Part shown: positions 22,085-33,110 of the stretch, piece by piece
How positions within the stretch are numbered: the stretch's first letter is position 1
How the letters are laid out: each line of letters opens with the position of its first letter
DNA from: Cycas panzhihuaensis
Lineage: Eukaryota > Cycadophyta
Assembly: GCA_023213395.1 (NCBI GenBank)
Contig: CM041465.1
Span: forward strand, 38,943,741-39,007,740
Length of the DNA: 64,000 nucleotides
Direction: 5' to 3'
Position numbers and translations under genes: made by a program
The notes under the pieces: model-generated
The model's input: only the letters and a program-made list of their open reading frames with translations
What the model was told of the DNA's origin: nothing
The model's database searches: none

Positions 22085-23055
22085 AGATTTGCAGACCCAT
22101 AGTAATGGGGGATAAAAAGGCTCTTCTAATGATTTCTTAACATGATACATCACCGACTTATCAAGTTTAACATCCCAACTAATCATAATCTTTCTCTCCT
22201 ATGGATCCCATAGTTTATAAGCTTTGTTTTGATCTAAATACACTGCAAAAATATACTTCAAACTCTTGTAATCAAATTTTTTGTGATTGTCATCTAGGAT
22301 GTGTACATATCCAATGCACCCAAATGTTTTTAAATGGCTAATGACAAATTTATGACTGGTCCAGTTTTTTTCGAGGGTCATATTACGAACTACTTGAGTG
22401 GGTATTTAGTTTAGAATGTAAATAACAGTTGCCACAACCTCTGCCCAAAACATCAGTGGCAAGTTTTTTTAGTGCACCATACATCTTTCTATTTCCATCA
22501 TGGTATAATGTTTTTTTCTGTAACACCATTTTTTTGTGGGGTATATGGGATTATAAACTCCTACTTTATACCATAATCCTGGTAGAGTTGATTAAATGCA
22601 TGATTGTCATATTCCTTGCCATTATCAATTCTCATTATCTTAATCTTCTTATCACTTTCATTCTCTACACTAGCTTTCTTGTCAAGGAAGTGATCAAATA
22701 CATCTGAGTTATTCTTCAGGAAGTATACCTAAGACTTTCTAGTATAATCATTTATAAACACTAAGATGTACCAAACTCCTCATATTGAGGGGTTTGGGAG
22801 TGGACCCATTACATTTGTATATATAAGCTCTAGCTTCTCCATGGCTCTCTAGGCATTATCCTGAGCAAAAGGATAATGATGATGCTTGTCATACATGCAC
22901 CCTTTAAAAATATTATCTAAACATGAAACAAATGGTAACCCTTCCACCATTTTCAACCTTTTTAGTAGTGTGATGCTTCTGTAATTAAGGTGCCCTTGGC
23001 AATCATACCACAGTTTGCTCATATCATCTGCATTAGAAATAAAGGCGTAAGACTT
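22085..23055 (-). pseudogene. Copia fragment E2: GAG-pre-integrase and integrase only
   Basis: Minus-strand integrase of a second copia element. It begins with the zinc region (MSKLWYDCQGHLNYRSITLLKRL, then GCMYDKHHHYPFAQD). The core has LIYTNVMGP (first Asp now Asn), FINDYTRKS, MRIDNGKEYDNHAF (second Asp kept) and YTPQKNGVTEKN (Glu kept). The open C-terminal piece 22381-22199 reads SHLKTFGCIGYVHIL, YIFAVYLDQNKAYKLWDP. No LTR, gag or RT belongs to it. It abuts the end of E1's integrase at about 23055-23075 in the same orientation, so the two lie head to tail. Confidence 0.85.
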
Positions 23056-23075
23056 CTTATGAGATTAAAGCTTTT

Positions 23076-24220
23076 AAAACACCTAAATGTTATGAACGCT
23101 TCTTGTATGGAATGTGAACATAAGCTTTATACCCAAAGACTTTAAGATTACTTACATCAGGTTTATGACTCGTCCATGCTTCTTCAGGTGTAATTTTTTG
23201 TAGAGCATGCGTTGGACTCCAATTTATTAGATATACTGTTGTGTTGACTGTTTCTGCCCAATATGATTTGTTAATCCCTTTGTCATGAATTAAGCATTGT
23301 GCCATTTCCATAATTATTCAGTTCATTTGTTCTGCAACTCCATTTGACTGAGGTGTGTAGGAAGTAGTTATTTACCTGCATATCCCATGATCTCTACAGT
23401 AGTTGAGAAATTTCTTTGACATATATTCTCCTCCTCCATCAGATCGAATACATTTGATTTTGTTATTACTTCCTAACTCAACTTCAGCCTTGAGCTCTCT
23501 AAACCGGTCAAAAAACTTTAGATTTATTTTTTAAGAAATATATCTAGGTTTTTCTTGAAAAATCATCAATAAAGTTTAGAAAATACCTTACTTCATTAAT
23601 TAAACTTAGAGTAATTGGACCATAAATGTTTGTATGTATTAATTCTAATTTACTTCTAGTCTTATGAGTGCATTCTGAAAAAGGACTTCGATGTTTCTTT
23701 TCCATCATATAGCTCTTACAAACAAAAGAATCAAATGATAGCTTTGGTAACCTAGTAACCATGTTAGAATTTTTCAATAGTTCTAATCTATCATTTGAGA
23801 TATGTCCATATTTTAAACGCCAGATTTCATTATTATCTTTGCTTGAAACAACAAAAGATTTTACGTCATATGTAGGCACAATTGGGGTAGAAAGTAATTT
23901 ATAAAGATTGTCACTTTCTATACCTTCTGCTATTACAACACCATCATTTTTCATGTCTAATACAAAATAATGTCCATTGGTATTAAAAATGGTTACCAAC
24001 TTTTTTCTTACTGATCTGAGAAACTGATAAAAGATTTTTTTTTCATTCCTGGTATATAGAGCACTTTGCCAATTCCTGGTATTATTTCCTAATTTGAACC
24101 AACATATGAGTATGGTTCAAGTGATTCAAACCATTCTTTTCTTCCTGTCATGTGGTTTGATGCTCCTGAATCTATGTACTAGTTGTCTGATGCTTTTGTA
24201 CTTACTGCTAATGCAACCAC
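23076..24220 (-). pseudogene. Element E1 protease, GAG-pre-integrase and integrase
   Basis: Comparatively well kept. The protease motif YIDSGASNHMTGRKEWF is intact (Asp codon at 24172-24170). The open piece 23999-23544 (151 codons) has IFNTNGHYFVLDMKNDG, NEIWRLKYGHISNDRLELL (first zinc His now Arg), VCKSYMMEKKHRSPF (second Cys now Tyr), LELIHTNIYGP (first catalytic Asp now Asn) and FIDDFSRKT. The core continues with IRSDGGGEY (second Asp kept) and SNGVAEQMN (Glu kept). A further open piece, 23311-23090, reads MEMAQCLIHDKGINKSYW to AYVHIPYKKRS. Coding stops abruptly there; RT and RNase H are absent. Confidence 0.9.
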
Positions 24221-24309
24221 AAAGGCTGTTTATGTATCATTCTCTTCTGTTTCTTGATCTCTTTCTTTACTGTAGTTTCCAGCTATTTGTTTCCCTCTCT
24301 GAAGTATTA

Positions 24310-25171
24310 CTTTCCTGCATTGATAGGAAAAGTGATCAGATTGACCACAATCGTAACAAACATTAAAGACATGATAGATACTTGAAAAATGTCTGAGTTT
24401 CCCACAATTGAAGTAAACTCTTGCATCTCTTGGTGGTGTAGATCTTCCTTTGCCTCTTCCATCACTCCAGCGTCCTTTGAAGTTTGATGTTTAAATTTGA
24501 CCTCATCCTCTGAAGCTTGGTTGAGTGCATCCTCGTCCTATGTTAAATCTTGATACAAAGGCTTCTTTTATTTCAGCAGCATCCTCTTTGTATTATTTAT
24601 TTCTTTGTTCTTGATTTAACATATGACCTGCTAATCCTTCAAATGTCATCTTTGCTGTTTGACCACTTCCTGTTAATATGTTGACCATGTTATCAAAAGA
24701 TTTGGGAAGTTTGTTCAGGATAAGGTGCACCAATTCTAGATCTAAGATTTTATCTCCTGCAGAGATAAGCTCATTCTTTATGCTGTTTATTTTGACCACA
24801 AATTCAGATACAGATTGATTTTCTCTCAGTTTAAGTTTGTATAGTTCTTCCCTTATTGCGATTATCCTGGCCTCATTTTTTTGACTGAATAAGGAAGTTA
24901 CTATATTCTAAATTTATAAGGAGGACTCTACACCATCCACATAAGACAGAAGAGAATATGAAATGGAAAGTTTTAGAATTCCAATTGTAATATTATCTTT
25001 TTCTTCCTAAGTTATTTGATCAACTATGTCTGTGGGTTTTTTTTCTTCACCAGTAATAATTTTCCATGCTCCCTTTTCTCTTAAAAGGCCTTTAATCTTG
25101 ATTTTCCAAAGGCTAAAGTTCATCTCTGTGAGTTTGTTAGCTTCAGGAAGGGCAATAACTGAGGAATCCAT
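24310..25171 (-). pseudogene. Element E1 gag with double zinc knuckle
   Basis: ATG at 25171-25169 opens MDSSVIALPEANKLTEMNFS then LWKIKIKGLLREKGAWKII, a clear copia gag N-terminus. An open piece, 24799-24593, reads MVKINSIKNELISAGDKILD, LVHLILNKLPKSFDNMV and GHMLNQEQRNK, close to element C gag. Two CCHC knuckles follow: the first YFNCGKLRHFSSIY has outer Cys to Tyr changes, and the second CYDCGQSDHFSYQC (24358-24317) is fully intact. A few stops and frame changes interrupt it. It is the best-preserved gag on the minus strand here. Confidence 0.88.
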
Positions 25172-25839
25172 TTAATGAATCACCTCTAAGTATGAAAGTA
25201 CAGGGTTGTATGGCTATACGGTACATATTTGTATAGAAAAATCAACTTGTACGGATGAGCAAAATTAGGGTGTCAAACGAAAGATCTAAGTATGAGGATT
25301 TCAAATCTGAAGTTATTTTCCCCAAAAACTTAACAGTTAGGTCAGAAAATGCAATCAAATTTCATAAAGGCGGCTAGAGTTTTTATAGAAAAATCTTCGT
25401 TTCTAAAAAAATATTCTAAAAAAACTTAAAAAAATTATCCCAATCAGTTGATATTACCTTAGAGAAGATTTTTGGTCAGATTTTACCCGAAATCAATACT
25501 CTAATCAGAAGAAAAAATCAGTAGAATGCTTAAACCCACGCCCACTAAAAACTATCCAAAAATAGATTAAGATAAAATTTTCAGGCTTCAATCCTTTAAA
25601 AGAAAGTGATGGCCTCATAAGGGCAAATCTCCTGGTAAAATTTCAGACAAATCTGAGCACCTCAAATTTTGTCCAGACATGCAGATCAGACATACGCTTC
25701 TATACTATTTGCTTTCCTTTTGTCTTTCACTGTTACTAAAAAAAAACTTCACTTCTTGGTCCCAATCTGGACTCCAAATTTCTTCCTCTTTCAAATCACA
25801 GAACTGATTCTCCTTCTCTCATTCTCTGCAGGATAACCA
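25172..25839 (-). other. Leader of E1
   Basis: 668 bp between primer site and gag start. No gene seen. Confidence 0.65.
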
Positions 25840-25851
25840 GCTCTGATACCA
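25840..25851 (-). other. Primer-binding site of E1 (perfect)
   Basis: The minus strand reads TGGTATCAGAGC, an exact 12-base match to the initiator-Met tRNA site, directly beside the LTR. Confidence 0.92.
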
Positions 25852-26046
25852 TGGAAAACTATTTAATCTTTATTTCTGTCAAAAGATACACATTATTATG
25901 ATGTCTATCACTCATTTATATTGTACATATGAGAGACAATTTCAAATTGGTTTATCAACCACCTAAACACTGATAAATGACTTTATGCCATGTGGTACAA
26001 TTATAAATGAGTCTAAGTTACTTAAGATAAAACATTACTTTTTACA
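25852..26046 (-). repeat. 5' LTR of E1 (outer end approximate)
   Basis: Lies directly beyond the primer site. On the minus strand it should start TGTAAAAAGTAATGTTTTAT, like the LTR start of C (TGTTAGAATGTAATATTTTA), which places the outer end at about 26046. No partner LTR was found, because E1 is truncated at 23076. Confidence 0.7.
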
Positions 26047-26129
26047 TTTATAAGGTTACAGGTAAAGGTAGACCTAATCTCATATTTAGAATACTCGTTC
26101 ACTTTACTTCTTGTTAGTTTGTTATTTCT

Positions 26130-26500
26130 TTCTATTTTGGGCTAAATTAAGTTTATCTTTTAGTATATGAAGTACTATAGCTTATTGTTATAGATGCTCC
26201 TCTACTGCTTATACCTTGGAGGTCTCAAGAACACAGTTCTAGATGGATAGTGGAGGATAACCATATAGTGCTTAGAATAGTGTCATCTTGGCAGATATAT
26301 AATAAGTTGTATTATACTACCATTCTACTAAATGGAGCCATGAATACCAATGATTTTGCTTATATGAGACATAACAATGAAGATATCCTTTTAAGCACTT
26401 ATTAACTACATTTGTTTATCCATCTGTTTATGGGAGGTATGTTGAACTCATTGTTACCTTAGTATCAAGCATATGGAAGAATTTAGTTCAGAAGTGACTA
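26130..26500 (-). pseudogene. Element H integrase C-terminal half
   Basis: Minus-strand reading gives KFTSHF-stop-TKFFHMLDTKVTMSSTY, then TDG, NVVNKCLKGYLHCYVS, HWYSWLHLVEW and YNTTYYISA. This is the highly conserved gypsy integrase stretch after the second catalytic Asp. Several Gln and Trp codons are stops. The first part of the integrase, including the zinc region, is absent, and the sequence follows RT within about 20 bases. Integrase would insert the cDNA; it is inactive here. Confidence 0.87.
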
Positions 26501-26514
26501 GTGAACTTAGGATG

Positions 26515-27130
26515 CTAATCACTAACAATCTTCCTCAGCATTCCATAGAGGTAATGTATTTCCTTGTACACATGATAAAGATGTTCTACTACTATTCGAT
26601 TATATATAAGGATGTCATAAAAAAAAACCAAAATGAATTTTCTTAAGTATGGACATAAGATTTTGTTCATGAGTCCATAGAACATTGTAAGTACATTGGT
26701 GATGCCAAAGGGCATCATAAGAAGCTCATAGTGGCCCTCATGAGTTTGGAATAATATTTTATGAACATCTTCTACCCTAATCCAAATGTAATGGTACCCT
26801 GATTAAAGATCCAAGGATGTGAATATGGTAGCCCCATGAAATTCATCCAATAGTTCATCAATAACCAGTATAGGAAATTTGTCCTTAAATATAATTTTGT
26901 TTAGTTCCCTATAGTCAATACATATTTAGAATGAGCCATCTTTCTTCCTAACCAAAATGATAGGAGTAGAGAAAGCACTTTTTCTCTCTTGAATGACTCC
27001 AACATCTAGTAACTTAAGTGCCATTTTTTTAATTTTGTTCTTTTGTTGGTATAAGTATATGTATGGTTGTACACTAGGTGGGTTACTCCCAATAATAGGT
27101 TCAATGGCGTGGTCCTACTCTCCTTTGGGG
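26515..27130 (-). pseudogene. Element H reverse transcriptase (gypsy type)
   Basis: Read on the minus strand from about 27000: KKDGSF[14 protein letters not shown], [25 protein letters not shown]-stop-SGYHYIWI, FQTHEGHYELLMMPFGIT, then the open piece 26718-26515 with MNKILCPYLRKFILVFFYDI and EHLYHVYKEI. The catalytic box (normally F/Y-x-D-D) reads FFYD, so its first Asp is lost. The MPFG and RTHEGHYEF-like motifs place it in Ty3/gypsy. Stops plus the lost Asp make it inactive. Confidence 0.92.
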
Positions 27131-27339
27131 CATTCGTTAAAAACTTAAGGATGACTTAGTAGGACCTCTTGCAATTCTTGTAGCAAGTGGTTATTATAGA
27201 ATGGAGTCACTTCACCTTCAGATTCTTATCCTATAAGAGCATAGCATTTGGAATTAAGCATGTGCCTCCCTTCTGTATTAGCTTCTCCATCCTATATGAG
27301 TTAATGACTTGAGATGGAGGTGGGGTGATCCCATTAAGT

Positions 27340-27660
27340 TGATATTAACAACCCTCATAGTTGAATTGCATGAATAACTCTTAGAAGTTAAGTTGAAAGG
27401 TGCCAAGTGTTTTTAGCCACTAAACTTATAAGACCACATCCACTCCTTCCACATGGATGGCAAATATTAAAGTAGATAGATGGAACTCTCTCATGGTGAG
27501 TCAGACATTATGGCATTTCCCCCCACATGGTAGTGTTCCCCCCTTGGTGACCATATCCTAGAAGTTCTTTGTTGGATATGGAAAGTAATTAAGTTCTTCA
27601 ACTAATCTTTTATTAATAAAATTATGGGTGCTGCCAAAATTAATTAATACTACCACCCTT
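27340..27660 (-). pseudogene. Element H aspartic protease
   Basis: The minus strand reads NFGSTHNFINKRLVEELNYF, the gypsy protease active-site region, in which the catalytic Asp-Ser-Gly is now Asn-Phe-Gly. GGTLPCGGKCHNV and HLSTLIFAIHVEGVDVVL follow, matching the flap and C-terminal half. A few stops. It sits between gag and RT, as expected for gypsy. Confidence 0.83.
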
Positions 27661-27869
27661 TTTTTCTTAATATATCTAATGATTTTAAGGGTTTGTGGGG
27701 TTGTAATTCCCACTAAAGCATGTAGTAAAATTATTGTTGTTTCCTCCTCCTCATCTATTAGTACTTATGTTGGTCCTGGAGATTCTGGACTATCCTTGAG
27801 TGACTATTCTAAAGCATGTTCTTCCTCTAATACATTCTTATATGTGTTCTTAATAATAAATAATTATTT

Positions 27870-28801
27870 CTTTGCACACTAGTATTCTTTATGCCATTTT
27901 TGGTTGCATAAAAAATAGTAATCTTTTTTTATCTATTTCCTAGGTTGTCATCTGATGAACAATTGGTGACTGCGATATAACTAGGGTGTGTGATGGCATT
28001 GTTCTATCTATATATGGCTGCATTGATTATTAGAATACCTTATTCTTTACTTTAATATGGCATGCTAACTTGATGGCTTTTGTGATCATTTGAAGGTTTA
28101 AGAGACGAAGCTCATGATTAACCTTATCTCGAAGGCCATTGATGTATAATTCTAGCATTTGTTCTTTATTAATGTTGTCAACTTATGTAGAGAGATGCTA
28201 GTATATAAAAGTGTATTATGAAACTATCCCCTCTTATCAAATCTTTATAAGTTGACTAAAATAATCATTATCCTAAGTGTTGTCATATTAGATCTCTGAG
28301 TCCCTCACAAAATTGTCCCATCCATAATTGAGCCTGTTAACCTTCTTTGTCACCTATTTATACCATTGGTATAGCTTAAGCTCTATATGCAAGGAGGCTA
28401 TTATTATTTTCTTATCATTGGGGACCTTGTGAAGAGCAAAATACTGCTCCATCCAGGATACCCAAATTTGAACATCAATTCCATTGAATTTTTTTGGCTC
28501 CACCTTTGGGAAGAAGGTTAGTCTTCTGCATCTATTATCAGAGAGTTCATCATCTGTATGAAAATTTATCCTTTCCTTCTCTTTGCAAGGGTGGTCTTTT
28601 TCTTTTATTAGGTTATCCTTACTAGTGGTGCCTTTGTCAATTAGTTCAATCATGAAGTCCTTAAGCATGTTCCTTTAAGCATTTTGTTCCTTTAAGCATG
28701 TTTACTAGGCCCTATATTTTGTCATCTATTTCTTCTCTCAATGTAGTGATGGCCTCATTAAGATCATAGTTCCATTAAGGGATGATCCTTTTGGGGGACA
28801 T
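27870..28801 (-). pseudogene. Element H gag (gypsy type)
   Basis: Start at ATG 28801-28799 (MSPKRIIP, then stop). The open piece 28668-28354 reads FPKVEPKKFNGIDVQIWVSW and MEQYFALHKVPNDKKIIIAS, the retrotransposon gag capsid pattern. Further on: LELYINGLRDKVNHELRLLN (about 28100-28160) and a CCHC knuckle near 27925-27880 reading Y-FL-C-NQKW-H-KEY-stop-C, with the first Cys now Tyr. A 16-17-base repeat of ATGCTTAAAGGAACA on the minus strand near 28665-28700 has shifted the frame close to the N-terminus. Not functional. Confidence 0.87.
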
Positions 28802-29634
28802 TTGTTTTCCTAATCTTAGCTTAATCTTTTTTTTTTTTGCCTTTAATTAAATCCAATTTAGATAAGAGCTCTAAATCCCTCTTAGATTAAAGAGATTCAA
28901 CTCTAAAGTTTAATACCCTACTTGGACCCTTAACTAAAACCCTTCTTAGTAGCTTTATTCCATCTCTCCTATGGTCCAAAAAGGGATGGATGTGGTTTCC
29001 TAACTTTAGAGGAGTGTCTAATCTATATGCCCTCCAATACACTGATCCTAGGTGTAAATAGTATCCATCACAGAGGCCCTTCTCTGCTTTGTAGTAGTAT
29101 TATCTTGTCTATAGGGTACACAAAGAGTAACTTCCCGGGGCTAACCACTTACTAGTACACTATAGATGATAAATATTTGATAACTTACTAAGATGGGTTT
29201 AGGAATAAACCTAGAAGGGGTCTTTCGATATACTTGAGGTACGTGGAAGCTCACTCCTGTGACAACCATTGTCTAAAGCCTAGAATGCATTCCTTCATAT
29301 GCGAGCATGCTGGTCCAGAAATGATAGCTTATTGGGATATTTTAAGACCCCTAGGACATGGTCTATAACCTAATCAAGAGGTAGGTGTCAAGCATAATTA
29401 TCTACCCTTAGAACTATAATAAGAAGAATAATGAGGGAAGAGATGCAAAATGCCACTTGCTACCATAACTCTAAAATACTGTAGAAATCTCCCTATCACC
29501 CTTCCAATACCTCACCACTTTTGCTACTTTTTAATCACCAAGATCCCGTGAGGGCAAGGTGAGAGCACACAATAGGTAGTTGTGGTAGGATACCATGGGA
29601 AAAAAAAATTACTCCAGAAATTGCCCTAAAAAGA
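28802..29634 (-). other. Leader of H
   Basis: About 830 bp between primer site and gag. No gene is seen. GC is somewhat higher than in the neighbours. Confidence 0.6.
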
Positions 29635-29646
29635 GCATTGATACCA
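29635..29646 (-). other. Primer-binding site of H
   Basis: The minus strand reads TGGTATCAATGC; Met-tRNA type, two bases from the LTR. Confidence 0.8.
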
Positions 29647-29648
29647 CT

Positions 29649-30110
29649 TGCAAGTAACCTTACCTCAATCCTAACAATTAACAAGAATCTAATTTGCAAT
29701 GAAATCTTAAGAAACTTTATTGATCACAAAAGAGAACTTACAGTAATGAGCCTCTTTAAGGGGGAAATCTCCCAACTATGCAATGTCATAATATTCTCCA
29801 ATACCTATTACAACAGTGGAGGTACATATATATAAGACTACTAGAGTTACTTATCCTACTTAACTCATTCATGTGGGATAAGTATGATAAGAATAAGAGT
29901 GGAGCTACATATATATAAGACTACTAGAGTTACTTATCCCGTTTAACTTATGCTTGTGGGATAATTACAATAAGGGAAAAAATAAGAGACTAATAGAGAG
30001 AGAGATGAAGAAGAAGATCCATCATAAAACTAGTGGAAGAAGGTAAATATACTACAAGGAAGGTAGATACACTGTAAGGAGGTACCAAAATTGACTAGAT
30101 ATCCTTATAG
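29649..30110 (-). repeat. Probable 5' LTR of H (outer end uncertain)
   Basis: Begins TGCAAGTAACC on the + strand two bases beyond the primer site. It includes an 83-bp tandem duplication (29824-29906 and 29907 onward) that begins ACATATATATAAGACTACTA in both copies. No second LTR was found, so the outer boundary, somewhere before 30120, is a guess. Confidence 0.55.
29824..29989. repeat. 83-bp tandem duplication
   Basis: Two copies, 29824-29906 and 29907-29989. The first 34 bases are the same in both; later parts are diverged. Both contain a TATATATAAG run, so any TATA-like element is duplicated too. Confidence 0.8.
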
Positions 30111-30149
30111 GCAATTATAGGAGAAGTCCACACTGCACAAATACTATGC

Positions 30150-31330
30150 TTTTAGGAAATAATCAAGGGGGCTAAAATTACAATCTTGGTTGATAATGGA
30201 AACATATACAATTTCATCAACAAAGTAACAAGAGAAAAACTAAATTTACACATCCAACTCCTTAATGCATTCCAAGTTGCTATCACTAATGATAAAACCA
30301 TGACATATGGAGGTTTTTACTCAAAGGTGAATCTCTAAATTGTAGATTACTCTAAAACTACATGTATGTTCACCATGCCTATAGGAGGAGTTGATGATAT
30401 CTTAGGAATCTAATGGTTATAGAACCTGGCAAATATTGTAACCAACCATAAAACTTGATTCATAATCTTTTATCAAAATGGGCACAAATATAAGCCACAA
30501 GTCCTCTCCACACTCCTACCTAGTTGGTTATATCATATCGCATGGATAAATCACTAAAGAAAACCCATGCCTCATATGTAATGACATGTTACAAAGTCAA
30601 AATTAAGGATGTTCCACCAGAAGTATAGTCTATCATAGATCAATATAACAAAGTCTCTAAAGAATGCCCTTGGGGTCTACCACCAAGCTACAGATTCAAG
30701 CATCCCATCAAATTGATACTAGGAGTAGTATCAATAAACATCCATCCATATTGACATCCTTATCATTACAAAAAAGAGATCAAAAGGATTTCCCAAGACC
30801 TCCTACACTAAGGTTACATCACCCCTAGTAATAGCCCATTTACATCACCAATTATCTTGAGTTAGGAAAAAGATAGCTCTTACTGCATATGCGTAGACTC
30901 TCATGGGCTCAACAAGCTTACAACAAAAATCGCTAACCCATTCCTCTAATAGATGACCTATTGGATAAAATATGTGGAGCAAAATATTTTTCTAAGATCG
31001 ATCTATGCTTGGGTTACTACTAGATTTGCATAAAAGAAGAGAATTTATACAAGATAACATTTCATACATATAAAGGATTGAGTTTTATGTTATGCCTTTT
31101 AAGCTAATAAGTGCTCCAGCTATCTTCTAAAGTACAATGAATAAGCTATTCAAATCCTTCCTATGTAAATTTATGTTAGTTTTCTTTGACAATAGTTTGA
31201 TTTATAACTCCACATGGGAAAAGCACTTAGAGCATATTAAGGACATTCTATAACCCTTAGAAGGTAACTAATTTTTTACTAATAAAAATAAGTACACTTT
31301 TAGTCAAATAGAGTAGTATTTAGGGCATAT
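30150..31330 (+). pseudogene. Element I protease and reverse transcriptase
   Basis: The protease active-site region reads ITILVDNGNIYNFI (about 30178-30220), where the normal Ser after Asp is Asn. RT pieces follow in shifting frames: GLPPSYRFKHPIKL (about 30677), VDSHGLNKLT, KYFSKIDLCLGYY-like at 30990-31020, the TYKGLSFMLCLLS-like region near 31065 and FFDNSLIYNS-like sequence at about 31180-31205. The catalytic FxDD therefore appears as FFDN. Stops and frameshifts are very dense. It is older or less constrained than H. Confidence 0.8.
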
Positions 31331-31339
31331 TATTACATA

Positions 31340-32808
31340 AGATGGAGTTAAGATGGATGCCAAGAAAGTTCAAGCAATCTTAGATTGGCCCACACCTAAA
31401 AATATAACGTGAGTTAGAAGCTTTTTAGGAGTTGTTAGATTCTTTTTCTAATTTATTAGAGGATACACACATATCATCACTCCTGTAATTAATCTTATGA
31501 AGAAATATTCTTTTGCTTAGAGTCAACTAGCTAAATATGCATTCAAAGGACTAAAGGAGACCATGACTATAATATTGATCCTTGTGACTCTAGATTTTTT
31601 CTAGCCAATTTAGATTAGAGTGTAACACATCTAGAGTAGGTATAGAGACCATCATTCTCTAAAATGAATGACCATTAATATATGAGAGCCATAAATTAAA
31701 CACAGAAGAGCAACTCAAAGTTATTTACGATAAAGAAATATTGGCCATAATGCACATCATATACTACTGGTATCAATACCTACTTGGGAATAAATTCATC
31801 GTCAAGATAGATCATGATAATCTCAAGTACTTTCTAAATAAAAAAACACTATTTAATGAGCAACAAAAATAGGTCAGTAAGTTCCAAACCTTTGATTTTA
31901 TAATCATATACAAAAAAGGTAAAGAGAATGTCATTACCAATGCTTTATCTTAGATACTCGATGTAAAAAATGAGGATGTTTCCACACGGGCTATCTCCAT
32001 AACCACTCCTAATTGGGTGGAAGAACTAACTTAGGAGTCTAAGAATGATCTAACTTCTTAAAAAGTATTAAAAGAGATCAAGGTCAGGGAGACAACAAAA
32101 TATGAGCTATAGGGAGAGTTGATCCCATGAAAAAGGAAATTATTTATACCAGCATTACCAACCCTAAAGACAAAATTATTAGAAGAGGCCCATGACATCC
32201 TAACAACAGGGCACATAGGAATTAATAAAATATATCACAAATTACAAATCTTTTTTTTTTTAAGGGCACAAAAGCAGATGTGTATGAGTTTATTTCTAAA
32301 TGTGATACTTACTAAATGAATAAAAGTAAAAGTATAAAGAATCCTAGCCTTCTCCAACCTCTGCATATACTAGAATAAAAATAGGATGAGGTCTTGATGG
32401 ATTTCATAACTAGATTGCGAAAGTTAGAAGGCAAAGATGACATTTTTGTTGTCATTACCTGATAAACAAAATATTATCATCCCAAGGGGACATAGGCAAT
32501 AGTTAAGGCTAATCAAATTAGTGAGATTCATATAAAGGAGATACATCTCCTACATGGATTTCCACAAGTTATAGTCAACGATCATAGTCCAAAGTTTGCT
32601 CGCCACTTCTGGCAAGAATTATTTAATCTAGTAGTCATAAAATTATCCATGAGTATGGCATACCATCCTGAAATTAATAGATACATTAAAGCCATAGATA
32701 AATTTCTAGAAGGGTACCTTTAGAACTTCATATTAAATAAATAGTAATAATGGCACAAATGACTTTACCTTGCTAAATGATGGTACAACACCACATACCA
32801 TATTGAAA
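31340..32808 (+). pseudogene. Element I RNase H and integrase, first part
   Basis: RNase H region: DWPTPKN-like at 31384, FFANLD-like at about 31600, the LLVKIDHDNLKYFLN-like region near 31800-31835 (typical T-D-H-x-x-L-K) and FIIIYKKGKENV (about 31898-31931). Integrase region: HIGINKIYHKL (about 32213), the KWDEV-like and DFITRL region (about 32375-32415), VIVNDHSPKFARHFWQELF (about 32570-32625) and YNTTYHIEM (about 32784-32810), where the solo LTR interrupts. Dense stops. It would carry template degradation and integration in an intact element. Confidence 0.78.
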
Positions 32809-33110
32809 TGGGTTAATATCAGAAGGTCATTACATTAGTTGATTATTTCTAAAAAGGGTCTTAAGCAAACTTTAAATTAGATCACCTAAGTGAAATACAC
32901 TTTCATGTGCATTATGTGTAATTTTATTTTGCTCAACTCTAATGCTTCCTCTCTCAATATATAAGTAAAAGCTCAATGGAGGAGGCTCTTCCTACCTCCC
33001 CATTTTGTGAGAGCTACTCTCTTTCTCTTAAGTCTCTCTTTCTCCCATGTTTGTCTTTGTATTTAGTGCATGGAGATGAAGGATAGATCATTATTTTCAC
33101 ATACTTCTAT
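32809..33110 (+). repeat. Probable solo LTR related to element F
   Basis: About 302 bp that interrupts the gypsy integrase: YNTTYHIEM precedes it, and KMRSF-stop-ALYGFEPP resumes after it with the EM/KM codons repeated. Its blocks align in order with the F LTR: GGTTAATATC...GGTCATT at the start, GAAAT...TTATG..TGTAATTT in the middle, and a TATATAAG-type box followed by CT-rich sequence. The TSD is blurred (TGAAA before, AAAAA after). A solo LTR arises by recombination between the two LTRs of one element. Confidence 0.65.

Larger units (their letters stand above)
26100..29648 (-). mobile_element. Ty3/gypsy element H, minus, internally deleted
   Basis: Minus-strand gypsy remnant: primer site at 29646-29635, gag (28801-27870), protease (about 27660-27340), RT (27130-26515) and, directly after it, an integrase fragment (26500-26130). 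RNase H and the N-terminal half of integrase are missing, so about 1.5-2 kb has been lost inside. The left end is cut by E1's LTR. Next to it on the other strand lies another gypsy element, I. Confidence 0.88.
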
